A stretch of 64,000 nucleotides of DNA from Micrococcus sp. Its GTDB lineage: Bacteria; Actinomycetota; Actinomycetes; Actinomycetales; Micrococcaceae. Numbering within the stretch: position 1 is the first letter of the stretch; each line of letters starts with the position of its first letter. The notes beneath the pieces are model-generated. The model had not been told where the DNA came from, did not search any database, and saw only the letters and a list, made by a program, of their open reading frames with translations. Where the stretch lies: contig JASBVO010000006.1 of NCBI GenBank assembly GCA_029961105.1, positions 1-64,000 of the forward strand. Reading direction: 5' to 3'. This document shows positions 17,707-26,362 of the stretch, in pieces. Position numbers and translations under genes: made by a program.

Positions 17707-18590
17707 CAGCCTCTTTCCCTGTCGTGCTGGTAGAACCCCTCGCCGCTCTTGCGGCCCAGGGCGCCCGCAGCGACCATCCGGCGCAGGATCTGCGGGGGCC
17801 GGAACGTGGGATCCCCGGTGGCCTCGAAGATCGAGCGACCGGCACGGTAGGCCACGTCCACCCCGGTGAGGTCGGTGGTGGCCAGCGGTCCCATCCGGTG
17901 GCCGAAGCCGAGCTCGCAGGCGCGGTCCACGTCCTCCGGAGTCGCCAGGCCTTCTTCGACGATCCGGGCAGCCTCCTGCACGAGGACGGTCATCAGCCGC
18001 GAGGTGACGAAACCCGCGTCGTCCCGTGAGACCACGATCGTCTCCTTGCCGAGCCGGTGGGCAAGGTCGACGGCGGCCTGCAGCACGGCGTCCGTGGTCC
18101 GGTAGCCGCGGACCACCTCGCACAAACGCATGACCGGGACCGGGGAGAAGAAGTGCATGCCGACCACCTGACCCGGGCGGCAGCACCGGGCGGCGATGTC
18201 GGTGATCGGCAGCGCGCTGGTGTTGGTGGCGAGGATGGTGTGGTCCCCGACGACGCGGCCCAGTCGCTCGAAGACGTCCTGCTTGACCGCGAGGTCCTCG
18301 ATGACGGCCTCGATGACGGCGTCACAGCCGGCGAGGTCCTCCACGCAGGAGGCCTCCGCGAGACGGCCGAGCGCGTCCTCCACGGCAGCGGCCTCCATCC
18401 GTCCCTTGGCCTGCAGGTGGCGATAGCGGCCTTCGATGGACTCCTTGGCGCGGGCGAAGGCGCCCTCGACGGAGTCGTGGATGAGCACCGTGAATCCGGC
18501 CGCCGCGGCGACCTGGGCGATGCCGGCCCCCATTAGGCCGGCGCCGACGACACCGATGGTGGTGACCCCGGCAGAGTTCTCCTCGTGCAC
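17706..18590 (-). CDS. 3-hydroxyacyl-CoA dehydrogenase
   Basis: A 294-residue NAD-dependent dehydrogenase, the normal length for the single-domain HBD/FadB2 type. VVGAGLMGAGIAQVAAAAG is the Rossmann motif, NTSALPITDIA and MHFFSPVPVMRLCEVV carry the catalytic His, and the C-terminal domain ends GRKSGEGFYQHD. It oxidises 3-hydroxyacyl-CoA to 3-ketoacyl-CoA. The GTG at 18590 is preferred because CGGAGGAATCT precedes it directly; an ATG ten codons upstream lacks an RBS. It is divergent from the thiolase gene across the CTAGA-type operator region. Confidence 0.9.
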   Translation of the reverse strand: MHEENSAGVTTIGVVGAGLMGAGIAQVAAAAGFTVLIHDSVEGAFARAKESIEGRYRHLQAKGRMEAAAVEDALGRLAEASCVEDLAGCDAVIEAVIEDLAVKQDVFERLGRVVGDHTILATNTSALPITDIAARCCRPGQVVGMHFFSPVPVMRLCEVVRGYRTTDAVLQAAVDLAHRLGKETIVVSRDDAGFVTSRLMTVLVQEAARIVEEGLATPEDVDRACELGFGHRMGPLATTDLTGVDVAYRAGRSIFEATGDPTFRPPQILRRMVAAGALGRKSGEGFYQHDRERG

Positions 18591-18667
18591 AGATTCCTCC
18601 GGATGATTGATCTCCCGCATCCCGGACGGGCCTGCGGCTGCTTCATTGACGCCTTCCAGCGTCCTGC

Positions 18668-18711
18668 CTAGAATGCTAGAAGTCAAGCAAATAAAGCTAG
18701 AAATCAAGCAA
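18668..18711. promoter_or_regulatory. CTAGA-type operator cluster between HAD and thiolase genes
   Basis: CTAGAATGCTAG (18668-18679) is the second case of CTAGARNNCTAG. It overlaps a pair of direct repeats, GCTAGAAGTCAAGCAA (18675-18690) and GCTAGAAATCAAGCAA (18696-18711), spaced 21 bp apart, two helical turns. Position and sequence suit a dimeric repressor controlling both divergent transcripts. Confidence 0.7.
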
Positions 18712-18723
18712 TCAGGAGGGCGC

Positions 18724-19935
18724 ATGTCCTGGAATCCCGACGACGCCGTCATCGCCGCCGTGGGGCGGTCGCCGATCGGCCGCGCCCGCAAGGGAGCGCT
18801 CAAGGACATCCGGCCCGATGACCTGGCCGCCCAGGTCGTCGGCGCGGTCATGGACCGGGTGCCCGGCCTCGCTGAGGGTGCCGTCGAGGACCTGGTCCTC
18901 GGCTGCGCCCAGCCGGAGGGTGAGCACGGAGACAACATCGCCCGGCGCGTCGCCGTGATGCTCGGCCGGGATGACCTGCCGGGCACCACCGTGAACCGGT
19001 TCTGCGCCTCGTCCCTCCAGGCCGCCCGGATGGCCTTCCACGCCATCCGGGCCGGCGAGGGCGACGCCTACGTGATCGGAGGCGTCGAGTGCGTCTCCCG
19101 CTATGGACAGATCGACTCTCCCGCTAACCGGGTCTTCGACGATGCGCGGGCGCGCGCCGAGCAGCAGGCCCGGGAGACCGGCTCCTGGCGGGATCCCCGG
19201 TCGGAGGGCGCCCTGCCGGACGTCTACATCACGATGGGCCTGACCGCGGAGTTCGTCGCCCGTCATACCGGAACGACGCGTCAGGACCAGGACGCCTATG
19301 CGGCTCGCTCACAGCAGCGTGCCGCCTGCGCCCAGGACGAGGGATTCATGGCGCGCGAGATCGTCCCCGTCAGGTTGCCGGACGGCAGCGTGGTGGATGC
19401 CGACGACTCCCTGCGGCGGGGCACCACGACCGAGAAGCTCGCGGAATTGTCACCCGCCTTCCTCGAGAACGGCACTGTTACTGCCGGCAATGCCTGCCCA
19501 CTCAACGACGGTGCCTCCGCGGCCGTCATCCTCTCCGGGCGCCGGGCCACGGACCTCGGAATCACCCCGCTGGCACGCATCGTCTCCAGCGCCGTGACCG
19601 GACTCTCGCCGGAGATCATGGGGCTCGGACCGGTGGAGGCCTCCGGGGTCGCGCTGCGCCGGGCCGGGCTCGAGGTCGGTGACCTGGACGCCGTCGAGCT
19701 CAACGAGGCCTTCGCCGCCCAGGTGCTGCCGAGCGCCCGCCAGCTGGGCCTGGACGAGGACCGTCTCAACCCGCACGGTGGGGCGATCGCCCTCGGGCAC
19801 CCCTTCGGATCCACGGGGGCCCGCATGCTGGGCACGCTGATCAACGACCTGCAGACCCTCGACGGCCAGCTCGGGCTCGCCACGCTGTGCGTCGGGGGCG
19901 GGCAGGGCATGGCCATGGTCGTCGAGCGGCTCTGA
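18724..19935 (+). CDS. Acetyl-CoA acyltransferase (thiolase)
   Basis: A 403-residue thiolase of normal length. NRFCASSLQA carries the nucleophilic Cys, LNEAFAAQVLPS and GGAIALGHPFGSTGARM the catalytic His region, and CVGGGQGMAMVVERL the second Cys. It should cleave a 3-ketoacyl-CoA to acetyl-CoA (or propionyl-CoA) plus a shortened acyl-CoA. ATG 18724 follows ATCAGGAGGGCGC. It leads an operon with the acyl-CoA dehydrogenase and SDR genes and starts just after the CTAGA-type operator. Confidence 0.92.
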   Translation: MSWNPDDAVIAAVGRSPIGRARKGALKDIRPDDLAAQVVGAVMDRVPGLAEGAVEDLVLGCAQPEGEHGDNIARRVAVMLGRDDLPGTTVNRFCASSLQAARMAFHAIRAGEGDAYVIGGVECVSRYGQIDSPANRVFDDARARAEQQARETGSWRDPRSEGALPDVYITMGLTAEFVARHTGTTRQDQDAYAARSQQRAACAQDEGFMAREIVPVRLPDGSVVDADDSLRRGTTTEKLAELSPAFLENGTVTAGNACPLNDGASAAVILSGRRATDLGITPLARIVSSAVTGLSPEIMGLGPVEASGVALRRAGLEVGDLDAVELNEAFAAQVLPSARQLGLDEDRLNPHGGAIALGHPFGSTGARMLGTLINDLQTLDGQLGLATLCVGGGQGMAMVVERL

Positions 19936-19982
19936 GCCGGCCGACCTCCGACCGCATCGAGAAACACCAGAAAGCAGGCATC

Positions 19983-21188
19983 ATGTCACAGCAGCAGGCT
20001 GACACCCTCGAGGCCTTCACGGCCCTGGACGGTGACTTCTACGGCTACGCCGAAGACCTCACCGAACGGGAGAAGCAGGCGCTGGTGCGCGTGCGCCGGT
20101 TCATGGAGGAACATGTCCGCCCGGTGGTGAACGACTACTGGGACTCCACCGAGTTCCCCCGGCACCTGGTCCGGGGTATCGGCGAACTCGGCATCCTGGG
20201 TGCCCCCTTCGAGCAGACCGCGGAGTTCGAGAACTCGGCCGTCTTCCGGGGGTTCGCCACCCTGGAGGTGGCGCGGGTGGACGCCGGCTTCTCCACGTTC
20301 ACCGGGGTCAGCAGCGGCCTGTGCATGGGCAGCATCGCGCTGTTCGGCTCCCCGGAACAGCAGCAGCGATGGCTGGCTCCGCTGGCGTCCGGTGAGGCCG
20401 CCGGCGCATTCGGCCTCACCGAACCGTTCTCCGGTTCCGACGCCGCCCGTGGGCTGCGCACCCGCGCGCGGCGGGACGGTGACGGCTGGGTCCTCAACGG
20501 GCAGAAGCGCTGGATCGGCAATGCCACGTGGGGCGACGTCGTGATCATCTGGGCGCGGGACGAGGAGGACGGACAGGTCAAGGGCTTCGTGGTGCCCACG
20601 GACACCCCCGGCTATCGGGCCACGAAGATCGAGGGCAAGTACAGCCAACGCAACGTGCAGAACGCCGACATCGAGATGGAGGAGATGCGGTTGCCCCTCG
20701 ACGCGAAGCTCCCCGGTGCCAACGGTTTCCGGGACACCGCGCAGATCCTCAAGCGCACACGGATCGACGTGGCCTGGGCGGCCGTGGGAAACGCCATCGG
20801 CGCCTACGAGGCAGCACTCGCCTACACACGCACCCGGGAGCAGTTCGGACGCCCGATCGCGGGATTCCAGATGGTGCAGGACCTGCTGGTTCGGTCCCTC
20901 GGCAACATCACCGCCTCGGTCGGCATGTGCGTGCGCGCCTCTCAACTGCTGGAGCGGGGTGTCCAGCAGGACCACCACTCGGCGTTGGCCAAGGCCTTCG
21001 TCACGGACAAGTCGCGTGAGGTGGTCGCCTGGTGCCGCGAACTGTTCGGCGGCAACGGTATCGACCTCTCCTACGACGTGATCCGCCACTTCAACGATGC
21101 TGAGGCGCTGTACTCCTTCGAGGGCACCCGGCAGGTCAATACCCTGATCGTCGGCCGGCACATCACCGGTGAGTCGGCATTCAACTGA
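19983..21188 (+). CDS. Acyl-CoA dehydrogenase, glutaryl-CoA dehydrogenase-like
   Basis: A 401-residue FAD flavoenzyme. FGLTEPFSGSDAARGLRTRA and WIGNATWGDVVIIWARD form the flavin-binding middle domain; EALYSFEGTRQVNTLIVGRHITG near the end has the catalytic Glu in the position used by glutaryl- and isovaleryl-type enzymes. It oxidises an acyl-CoA to an enoyl-CoA (possibly with decarboxylation if truly glutaryl-type), passing electrons to ETF. The start ATG 19983 has only a weak RBS but is 47 bases after the thiolase stop. The substrate is not determined. Confidence 0.88.
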   Translation: MSQQQADTLEAFTALDGDFYGYAEDLTEREKQALVRVRRFMEEHVRPVVNDYWDSTEFPRHLVRGIGELGILGAPFEQTAEFENSAVFRGFATLEVARVDAGFSTFTGVSSGLCMGSIALFGSPEQQQRWLAPLASGEAAGAFGLTEPFSGSDAARGLRTRARRDGDGWVLNGQKRWIGNATWGDVVIIWARDEEDGQVKGFVVPTDTPGYRATKIEGKYSQRNVQNADIEMEEMRLPLDAKLPGANGFRDTAQILKRTRIDVAWAAVGNAIGAYEAALAYTRTREQFGRPIAGFQMVQDLLVRSLGNITASVGMCVRASQLLERGVQQDHHSALAKAFVTDKSREVVAWCRELFGGNGIDLSYDVIRHFNDAEALYSFEGTRQVNTLIVGRHITGESAFN

Positions 21189-21270
21189 TCCGGCGCGGCC
21201 GATCGACACGCGCCGCGGCACCAGCTCATGGCCCGCGTGCGGGCAGGTATTCCGTAGGAGGAAGGCAGGC

Positions 21271-22023
21271 ATGACCCAGCAGGGATGCTTCAACGGCCGA
21301 ACGGCCCTCGTTACCGGCGCCAGTCGCGGCGTCGGGCTCGCCACCGCCCGGACGCTCGTCGACGGCGGAGCCCGGGTGGTGCTGACCGCGCGGGGCCGCG
21401 AAGGCCTGGACGCAGCCGTCGCGCAGCTCGGCCCGGCCGCCGTCGGGGTCGCGGGGAAACTGGACGACCCGGCGCACCTCGAGGAGGTCGCCGAGGTGGT
21501 GGGCGGGCTCGGCGGGCTCGACTACCTGGTCAACAACGTGGGCATCAATCCCGTGTTCGGACCCATGGCCGAGATGGACCTGGGAGCTGCCCGCAAGATC
21601 CTCGAGGTCAACGTCCTGGGGGCCTTCCGGGCCGCGCGTGCCGCCGTGGAGTGGGGCATCGTCGAGCGGGGCGGGGCGATCGTGAACATCGCCTCGATCG
21701 CCGGCATCTCCTCCAGTCCGGGCATCGGGATGTACGGGGTGTCCAAGTCGGCCGTGCTGGGGCTGACACGCCAGCTTGCGGCCGAGCTCGCGCCGGACGT
21801 GCGCGTCAACGCCGTAGCCCCTGCCGCCGTGAAGACCGACTTCGCCAAGGCCCTCTACGAGGGTCGAGAGGACGAGGTCTCCGCGCGGTACCCACTGCAG
21901 CGCCTGGGCGTCCCCGAGGACGTCGCCGGCCCGGTGGCCTTTCTGCTCTCCGAGGCGGCGGCATGGATGACGGGGCAGACGCTGGTCATCGACGGCGGCG
22001 CCTCTCTCGTCGGCCTGGAGTAG
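21271..22023 (+). CDS. SDR family oxidoreductase
   Basis: A 250-residue classical short-chain dehydrogenase. LVTGASRGVGLATARTL is the TGxxxGxG cofactor motif, NNVGINP the structural NAG-like motif, and the catalytic residues are Ser in NIASIAGIS with Tyr-x3-Lys as YGVSKSAVLG. It ends with WMTGQTLVIDGGASLVGLE, as in FabG-like enzymes. It interconverts a hydroxy and a keto group with NAD(P)H. ATG 21271 follows TAGGAGGAAGGC. It is the third gene of the thiolase operon, so it probably acts on an intermediate of the same pathway. Confidence 0.9.
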   Translation: MTQQGCFNGRTALVTGASRGVGLATARTLVDGGARVVLTARGREGLDAAVAQLGPAAVGVAGKLDDPAHLEEVAEVVGGLGGLDYLVNNVGINPVFGPMAEMDLGAARKILEVNVLGAFRAARAAVEWGIVERGGAIVNIASIAGISSSPGIGMYGVSKSAVLGLTRQLAAELAPDVRVNAVAPAAVKTDFAKALYEGREDEVSARYPLQRLGVPEDVAGPVAFLLSEAAAWMTGQTLVIDGGASLVGLE

Positions 22024-22153
22024 GTCCAGCCCCTGAGGCCCCTCCGGGGTGCGCCCCATGCCAGAGCCACGTCTCCGGAGGACTCCTTCCCGGGTGTTCC
22101 CCCAGGGGCACTCCTGCCTCCGGGCGACCGGCTGCACGGGCGTGCCGGGGTGA

Positions 22154-22178
22154 CGGTCCGCCGGCCTGGCGCGGACCG
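22154..22178. terminator. Hairpin between convergent SDR and acyl-CoA dehydrogenase genes
   Basis: CGGTCCGC and GCGGACCG form an eight-bp G+C-rich stem with a nine-base loop, 16 bases from the end of the minus-strand gene. No T-run is present. Confidence 0.5.
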
Positions 22179-22193
22179 CCACCCTGAGCCTGG

Positions 22194-23408
22194 TCACTGC
22201 GGCCGGTAGGCCTTGAGCTGGGCCCGGCCCAGCGTGGACAGGTGGCCCTCGTCTGGCCCGTCGGCCAGCCGCAGTCCGCGCGCGGCCGCGAAGAACGCGG
22301 CCAGGGGCGTGTCCTGGCTCAGCCCTGCGGCGCCGAACAACTGGACGCAACCGTCCAGGATGCGCTGGATCTCCCGGGGCACCGCGATCTTGATCGCCTG
22401 GATCTCCGTATGCGCCTCCCGATTGCCGCGGGTGTCCATCAACCAGGCCGTCTTGAGCACCAGCAGGCGCAGGGACTCCACCGTGATCCTGGACTCGGCG
22501 ATGAACGTCCGGACCGTTCCCTGGGTCGCGAGGGGGCCGCCGAAGGCCTCCCGGTCCCAGGCGCGCCGGGCCGTCAGGTCCAGGGCGCGCTCGGCCATGC
22601 CCAGCAACCGCATGCAATGGTGGATCCGCCCGGGGCCGAGCCGGGCCTGGGCGATGGCGAATCCCTCGCCCTCGCCCTTGATGAGGTTCGCTGCCGGGAC
22701 CACCACGTCCTCGAAGTCGATCTCGGCGTGGCCGCCATGCTCGCGGTCGTCGTAGCCGAGGACGGACATGGCGCGGCGGACGGTCACTCCGGGGGTGTCC
22801 CGGGGTACGAGGATCATGCTCTGCTGGCGGTACACCGGGGCATCCGGGTCCGTCTTCCCCATGACGATGAAGATCCGCGCCTCGGGATTCATGGCGCCGC
22901 TGATGTACCACTTCCGGCCCGTGATCCGGTAGGAGTCGCCGTCCCGGACGATGCGGGTGCCGATGTTCCGCGCGTCCGAGGAGGCGACGTCCGGCTCGGT
23001 CATGCAGAACGCCGAGCGGATCTCTCCGGACAACAAGGGCGTCAGCCATCGTTCCCGTTGCTCCGGGGTGGCGAAGGCATCCAGCAGTTCCATGTTCCCC
23101 GAGTCCGGTGCGGCGCAGTTCATGGCGGCGGGGGCCAGGTTCGGGCTCCAGCCGGACAGCTCGGCCAGGGGGGCGTACTGGAGCTGGCTCAGGCCGGCGC
23201 CGTGCTCGCCGGGCAGGAACAGGTTCCACAGGCCCCGGTCTCGCGCGCCGTCCATGAGGCGGCGAAGCGCCGGGGGACGGGTCCACGGGTCCACGGCGGT
23301 GGCCAGCTGGTCGTGGAACTCCGCCTCCGCCGGGATCACCTCGGTGTCGAGGAACTCCCGCAGTTCGGCACCCAGGCGCTGGGAGTGGGGATCGGGCGTG
23401 AAGTCCAT
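22194..23408 (-). CDS. Acyl-CoA dehydrogenase, ACAD10/11-like
   Basis: A 404-residue flavoenzyme. AFCMTEPDVASSDARNIGT and GRKWYISGAMNPEARIFIVMG are the FAD/substrate region, and the C-terminus reads RGLRLADGPDEGHLSTLGR, the RxADGPDE pattern typical of the ACAD10/11 group. Its ATG at 23408 is two bases beyond the stop of the APH-like kinase gene and follows CGGAGGAAACTGACC, so the two are made together. In ACAD10/11 and in bacterial levulinate pathways the kinase and dehydrogenase cooperate on 4-hydroxyacyl-CoA; whether that holds here is inference. Confidence 0.88.
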   Translation of the reverse strand: MDFTPDPHSQRLGAELREFLDTEVIPAEAEFHDQLATAVDPWTRPPALRRLMDGARDRGLWNLFLPGEHGAGLSQLQYAPLAELSGWSPNLAPAAMNCAAPDSGNMELLDAFATPEQRERWLTPLLSGEIRSAFCMTEPDVASSDARNIGTRIVRDGDSYRITGRKWYISGAMNPEARIFIVMGKTDPDAPVYRQQSMILVPRDTPGVTVRRAMSVLGYDDREHGGHAEIDFEDVVVPAANLIKGEGEGFAIAQARLGPGRIHHCMRLLGMAERALDLTARRAWDREAFGGPLATQGTVRTFIAESRITVESLRLLVLKTAWLMDTRGNREAHTEIQAIKIAVPREIQRILDGCVQLFGAAGLSQDTPLAAFFAAARGLRLADGPDEGHLSTLGRAQLKAYRPQ

Positions 23409-23410
23409 GG

Positions 23411-24523
23411 TCAGTTTCCTCCGTTCTTCCGCTCCCAGGCGGCGAGGTGTCGCAGCCCGAGCGCGGCCAGTGGCTCAGTCATCTCGCCGGCGTACCGCGA
23501 TTCCTCGCCCACGGCCTTGCCCTGCCGGAACCGGAAGTGCAGGGACTCGACGATGACGGCGACCTTGAAGGCGGCCATGGCCAGGTACCAATCCAGTTCC
23601 AGCCCCGGCAGGCCGCGGCGCCGGACGTATTCCGCGGCCAGGTCATCGAAGGCCGCGTATCCGGCCGCTTGGTCGACCGGAGTGGCGAAGTGCCGGCGGG
23701 TGGCCTCGCTGATCTCGGGCATGTCCCAGTAGATGCCCAACGTGGCGAGGTCGGTCAGGGGATCGCCGAGCGTGGACATCTCCCAGTCCAGCACGGCCAC
23801 GATCGTGGATTCGTCCGTGGTGCGCACGAGGGTGTTGTTGAACTTGTAGTCGCCGTGAACGATCCCCACCCCGGACGGCTCCGGAGCGGTGTCCAGCAGG
23901 CGCGTGCCCAGGCGGTCCAGATCGGGCAGTTCCCGGCTGGTCGAGGCGGTCAGCTGGCGGTTCCAGCGCTGTGCCTGACGAGCCAGGAATCCGGCTGGGC
24001 GGCCGAAGTCCGCCAGGCCCACCTCGCGTGGATCGACCGTGTGGAGATCCGCGAGGACCCGTGCCAGGTCCAGCGAGAGGCCATGCCGGTGCTGTTCCGG
24101 CACGGCCTGCCCGGCGTCCCGGTCGGTCAGTGCCAGCCCCTCCACGAACTCCATGATGAAGAACGGCTGGCCCACGCCAGCGCGTCCGTCGGTATCGTCA
24201 TGCTGGAACAGGGTGCGCGGTACGGGTACGCCGGTGTCGGCCAGGGCGCTGAGGACCCGGTACTCCCGTGACATGTCGTGGGCAGTGGCCATGACGTGTC
24301 CGAGGGGTGGCCGTCGCAGCACCAGCGGCCCGCGGTCCGAGGTGAAGGCCAGCGTGATGTTCGACGCGCCGCCGGTCAGCAGGCGGACGTCCCGGGGGGT
24401 GCCGAGCCCTGGCTGGTCGGCCTGGCACCACGTCGTGAAGGCGTCCACGTCGAGGCCGGGGATGGAGGGGGAGTCGGCGGCCGACGACTCATGATGCGGT
24501 ACCGCCGGAAGGCTCGAGGTCAT
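23411..24523 (-). CDS. APH-like phosphotransferase paired with acyl-CoA dehydrogenase
   Basis: A 370-residue small-molecule kinase of the aminoglycoside phosphotransferase fold. LTGGASNITLAFTSDRGPLVLRRPP is the nucleotide loop and lysine strand, GIVHGDYKFNNTLV the catalytic HGDxxxxN loop and AVLDWEMSTLGDPLTDLA the metal-binding DWE. Such kinases are fused to the dehydrogenase in human ACAD10/11 and adjacent to it in bacteria (compare LvaA of the levulinate pathway, which phosphorylates a 4-hydroxyacyl-CoA). It is not a likely antibiotic-resistance gene. It is divergent from the acyl-CoA synthetase gene across the CTAGA motif cluster. Confidence 0.87.
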   Translation of the reverse strand: MTSSLPAVPHHESSAADSPSIPGLDVDAFTTWCQADQPGLGTPRDVRLLTGGASNITLAFTSDRGPLVLRRPPLGHVMATAHDMSREYRVLSALADTGVPVPRTLFQHDDTDGRAGVGQPFFIMEFVEGLALTDRDAGQAVPEQHRHGLSLDLARVLADLHTVDPREVGLADFGRPAGFLARQAQRWNRQLTASTSRELPDLDRLGTRLLDTAPEPSGVGIVHGDYKFNNTLVRTTDESTIVAVLDWEMSTLGDPLTDLATLGIYWDMPEISEATRRHFATPVDQAAGYAAFDDLAAEYVRRRGLPGLELDWYLAMAAFKVAVIVESLHFRFRQGKAVGEESRYAGEMTEPLAALGLRHLAAWERKNGGN

Positions 24524-24548
24524 GTGCAGGTCCTTTCTGGGCTTGTCT

Positions 24549-24580
24549 CTAGAGTGCTAGATCTCTAGCTAAACGTCTAG
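24549..24580. promoter_or_regulatory. CTAGA-type operator cluster upstream of the acyl-CoA synthetase operon
   Basis: CTAGAGTGCTAG (24549-24560) is the third CTAGARNNCTAG copy and differs from that at 18668 by one base. It runs into GCTAGATCTCTAGC (24556-24569), a 12-of-14 palindrome, and a further GTCTAG ending at 24580. Four CTAG tetramers lie within 32 bases. The divergent kinase gene and the synthetase operon both start nearby. Confidence 0.7.
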
Positions 24581-24637
24581 TAATCTCTTGTACGTGCAGT
24601 GCATCACAGTTCCGACGATGAATCGAAGGTGAGACCC

Positions 24638-26362
24638 ATGGGCCATGTCACGGAGTGCTTCTCCTTGATCGACGACGCCGGCCGGGCGGTGCCGGGACTT
24701 CACCTCGAAGCCCTCCACCGGACGCTGCCGGAGGCGCTGGACGAGGCCGTCGCGGGCCGCGGCGAGCGCACGGCGCTGAGCTACTTCGACTCCCGGTTCA
24801 CCTTCGCTGAAGTCCGCGAGCACGCCTGGGCCCTGGCCGGATACCTGCGGGAGCAGGGAATCGGCAAGGGTGATCGCCTGCTGGTCCAGCTGCAGAACGT
24901 CCCGCAGTTCATCTTCGCAGCCTTCGCGGCCTGGAGCCTCGGAGCGGTGCTGGTCCCGGTCAGCCCCATGTACCGTGCGCGCGAGGTGAAGAGGATCGCA
25001 GCCGACTCCGGAGCGGTCCTCTGGGTCACCGCGCCGGAGACTTGGGCGCGTCAGGGCCGGGACTCCATGGAGGGCACGGACATCCGACGTGTCCTGGTCA
25101 CTGAGCTGACCGACTTCGGCCGCGGGATCCCGGATCAGTTCACCACCCTGGAGTCTGCTCCTGGACCGATCCCTGCGGACGACCCGGTGGACTCCCTGTC
25201 TGAGGTCATCCGGAGCCGGCGCGGTCAGCGCCCGGAGCCGGTGGACCTGGAGCCCGGGGACACCGCCCTGCTGGCGTACACGTCCGGCACCACCGGTCCG
25301 CCCAAGGGAGCCATCACCTCCCATGCCAACCTCTTGTGGGTGGGGCATGCCTACCCGGTGTTCAACGGCGTGGGCGGCCCCGACCAGGTGCTGATCAGCA
25401 CGGCCCCGCTGGTGCACATCACCGGCCTTGCCATGCACCTGACGTCCTGGGTCACCGAGACCTGCGAGTTCGTCCTCAACTACCGATTCGACCCCGGGGT
25501 GCACCTGGAGCTGATGGAACGGTTCGAGGTGACCTGGACGACCGGCGCCGCCACCGCCTACACCGCCTTGCTGCGGGAGGCGACGGCCCGGCCGCGTGAC
25601 TTGCCGGCCCTCAAGGTCCTCGGGAGCGGGGGTGCCCCCATCCCCACCGAGATGGCCCGCCAGGTGCGGGAGCGGTTCGGCGTGGAGGTGCAGGCCGGCT
25701 ACGGACTGACCGAGTCCACGGCTGCCGTCTCGTCCACGCCCGGCGGCAGGGCCCCCAAGGTGGACGCGGTCTCCGGGATCATCTCCGTCGGCATCCCCAT
25801 GTTCGACACCCGACTGCGGATCGCGGACCCGGACGGCCGTGAACTGCCCGCGGGGGAGAGGGGGGAGGTCCTCCTGAAGGGCCCGGGCATCATCGCCGGG
25901 TACTGGCGCAATCCAGAGGCGTCCGAGGCCGCGTTCACCGACGGCTGGGTCCGCACCGGGGACATCGGATTCGTGGACCCCGAGGGGTGGCTGTACATCG
26001 TGGACCGGACCAAGAACATGATCGTGGCCTCCGGATACAAGGTCTGGCCGCGAGAGGTGGAGGATGTCCTGTATAGCCATCCGGCCGTGCGCGAGGCAGC
26101 CGTCGTCGGGGCACCGGATGCCTACCGCGGGGAGACCGTGGTCGCCTACGTGTCCTTGGCTGAGCCCAAGGACGGGACGGCCAAGCAGGCCCTGCTGCAG
26201 GAACTGCGTGACTACTGCACCGGTCAGCTGGCGGCCTACAAGGTCCCCCGGCACATCTTCGTCAAGGAGGACCTGCCGAAGAACTTCAACGGCAAGATCC
26301 AGCACCGTGAGCTGAAGGCCGAGGCCAGCGACATGGCGCGCGCGGACGGGCGGGCCGGCTGA
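24638..26362 (+). CDS. Acyl-CoA synthetase (AMP-forming)
   Basis: A 574-residue adenylate-forming ligase. The phosphate-binding loop AYTSGTTGPPKGAI, the adenine motif GYGLTESTAA, GWVRTGDIGFVD and the hinge/C-terminal VDRTKNMIVASGYKVWP with NFNGKIQHRELKA (catalytic Lys region) are complete. It activates a carboxylic acid with ATP and CoA and should be the entry step of this cluster. The ATG at 24638 is best because AAGGTGA precedes it; a GTG at 24599 would add 13 residues. It is the first of four overlapping genes. The acid it uses is unknown. Confidence 0.9.
   Translation: MGHVTECFSLIDDAGRAVPGLHLEALHRTLPEALDEAVAGRGERTALSYFDSRFTFAEVREHAWALAGYLREQGIGKGDRLLVQLQNVPQFIFAAFAAWSLGAVLVPVSPMYRAREVKRIAADSGAVLWVTAPETWARQGRDSMEGTDIRRVLVTELTDFGRGIPDQFTTLESAPGPIPADDPVDSLSEVIRSRRGQRPEPVDLEPGDTALLAYTSGTTGPPKGAITSHANLLWVGHAYPVFNGVGGPDQVLISTAPLVHITGLAMHLTSWVTETCEFVLNYRFDPGVHLELMERFEVTWTTGAATAYTALLREATARPRDLPALKVLGSGGAPIPTEMARQVRERFGVEVQAGYGLTESTAAVSSTPGGRAPKVDAVSGIISVGIPMFDTRLRIADPDGRELPAGERGEVLLKGPGIIAGYWRNPEASEAAFTDGWVRTGDIGFVDPEGWLYIVDRTKNMIVASGYKVWPREVEDVLYSHPAVREAAVVGAPDAYRGETVVAYVSLAEPKDGTAKQALLQELRDYCTGQLAAYKVPRHIFVKEDLPKNFNGKIQHRELKAEASDMARADGRAG

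Noticed and set aside
23411-24523. APH-fold protein as an aminoglycoside-resistance gene
   Set aside because: It is adjacent to an acyl-CoA dehydrogenase and of the ACAD10/11-associated type, so a metabolic kinase is far more likely.
24569-26305. Long open frame on the minus strand opposite the acyl-CoA synthetase gene
   Set aside because: It mirrors a gene with complete ligase motifs, has no family motifs itself, and antisense frames stay open easily at this G+C content.
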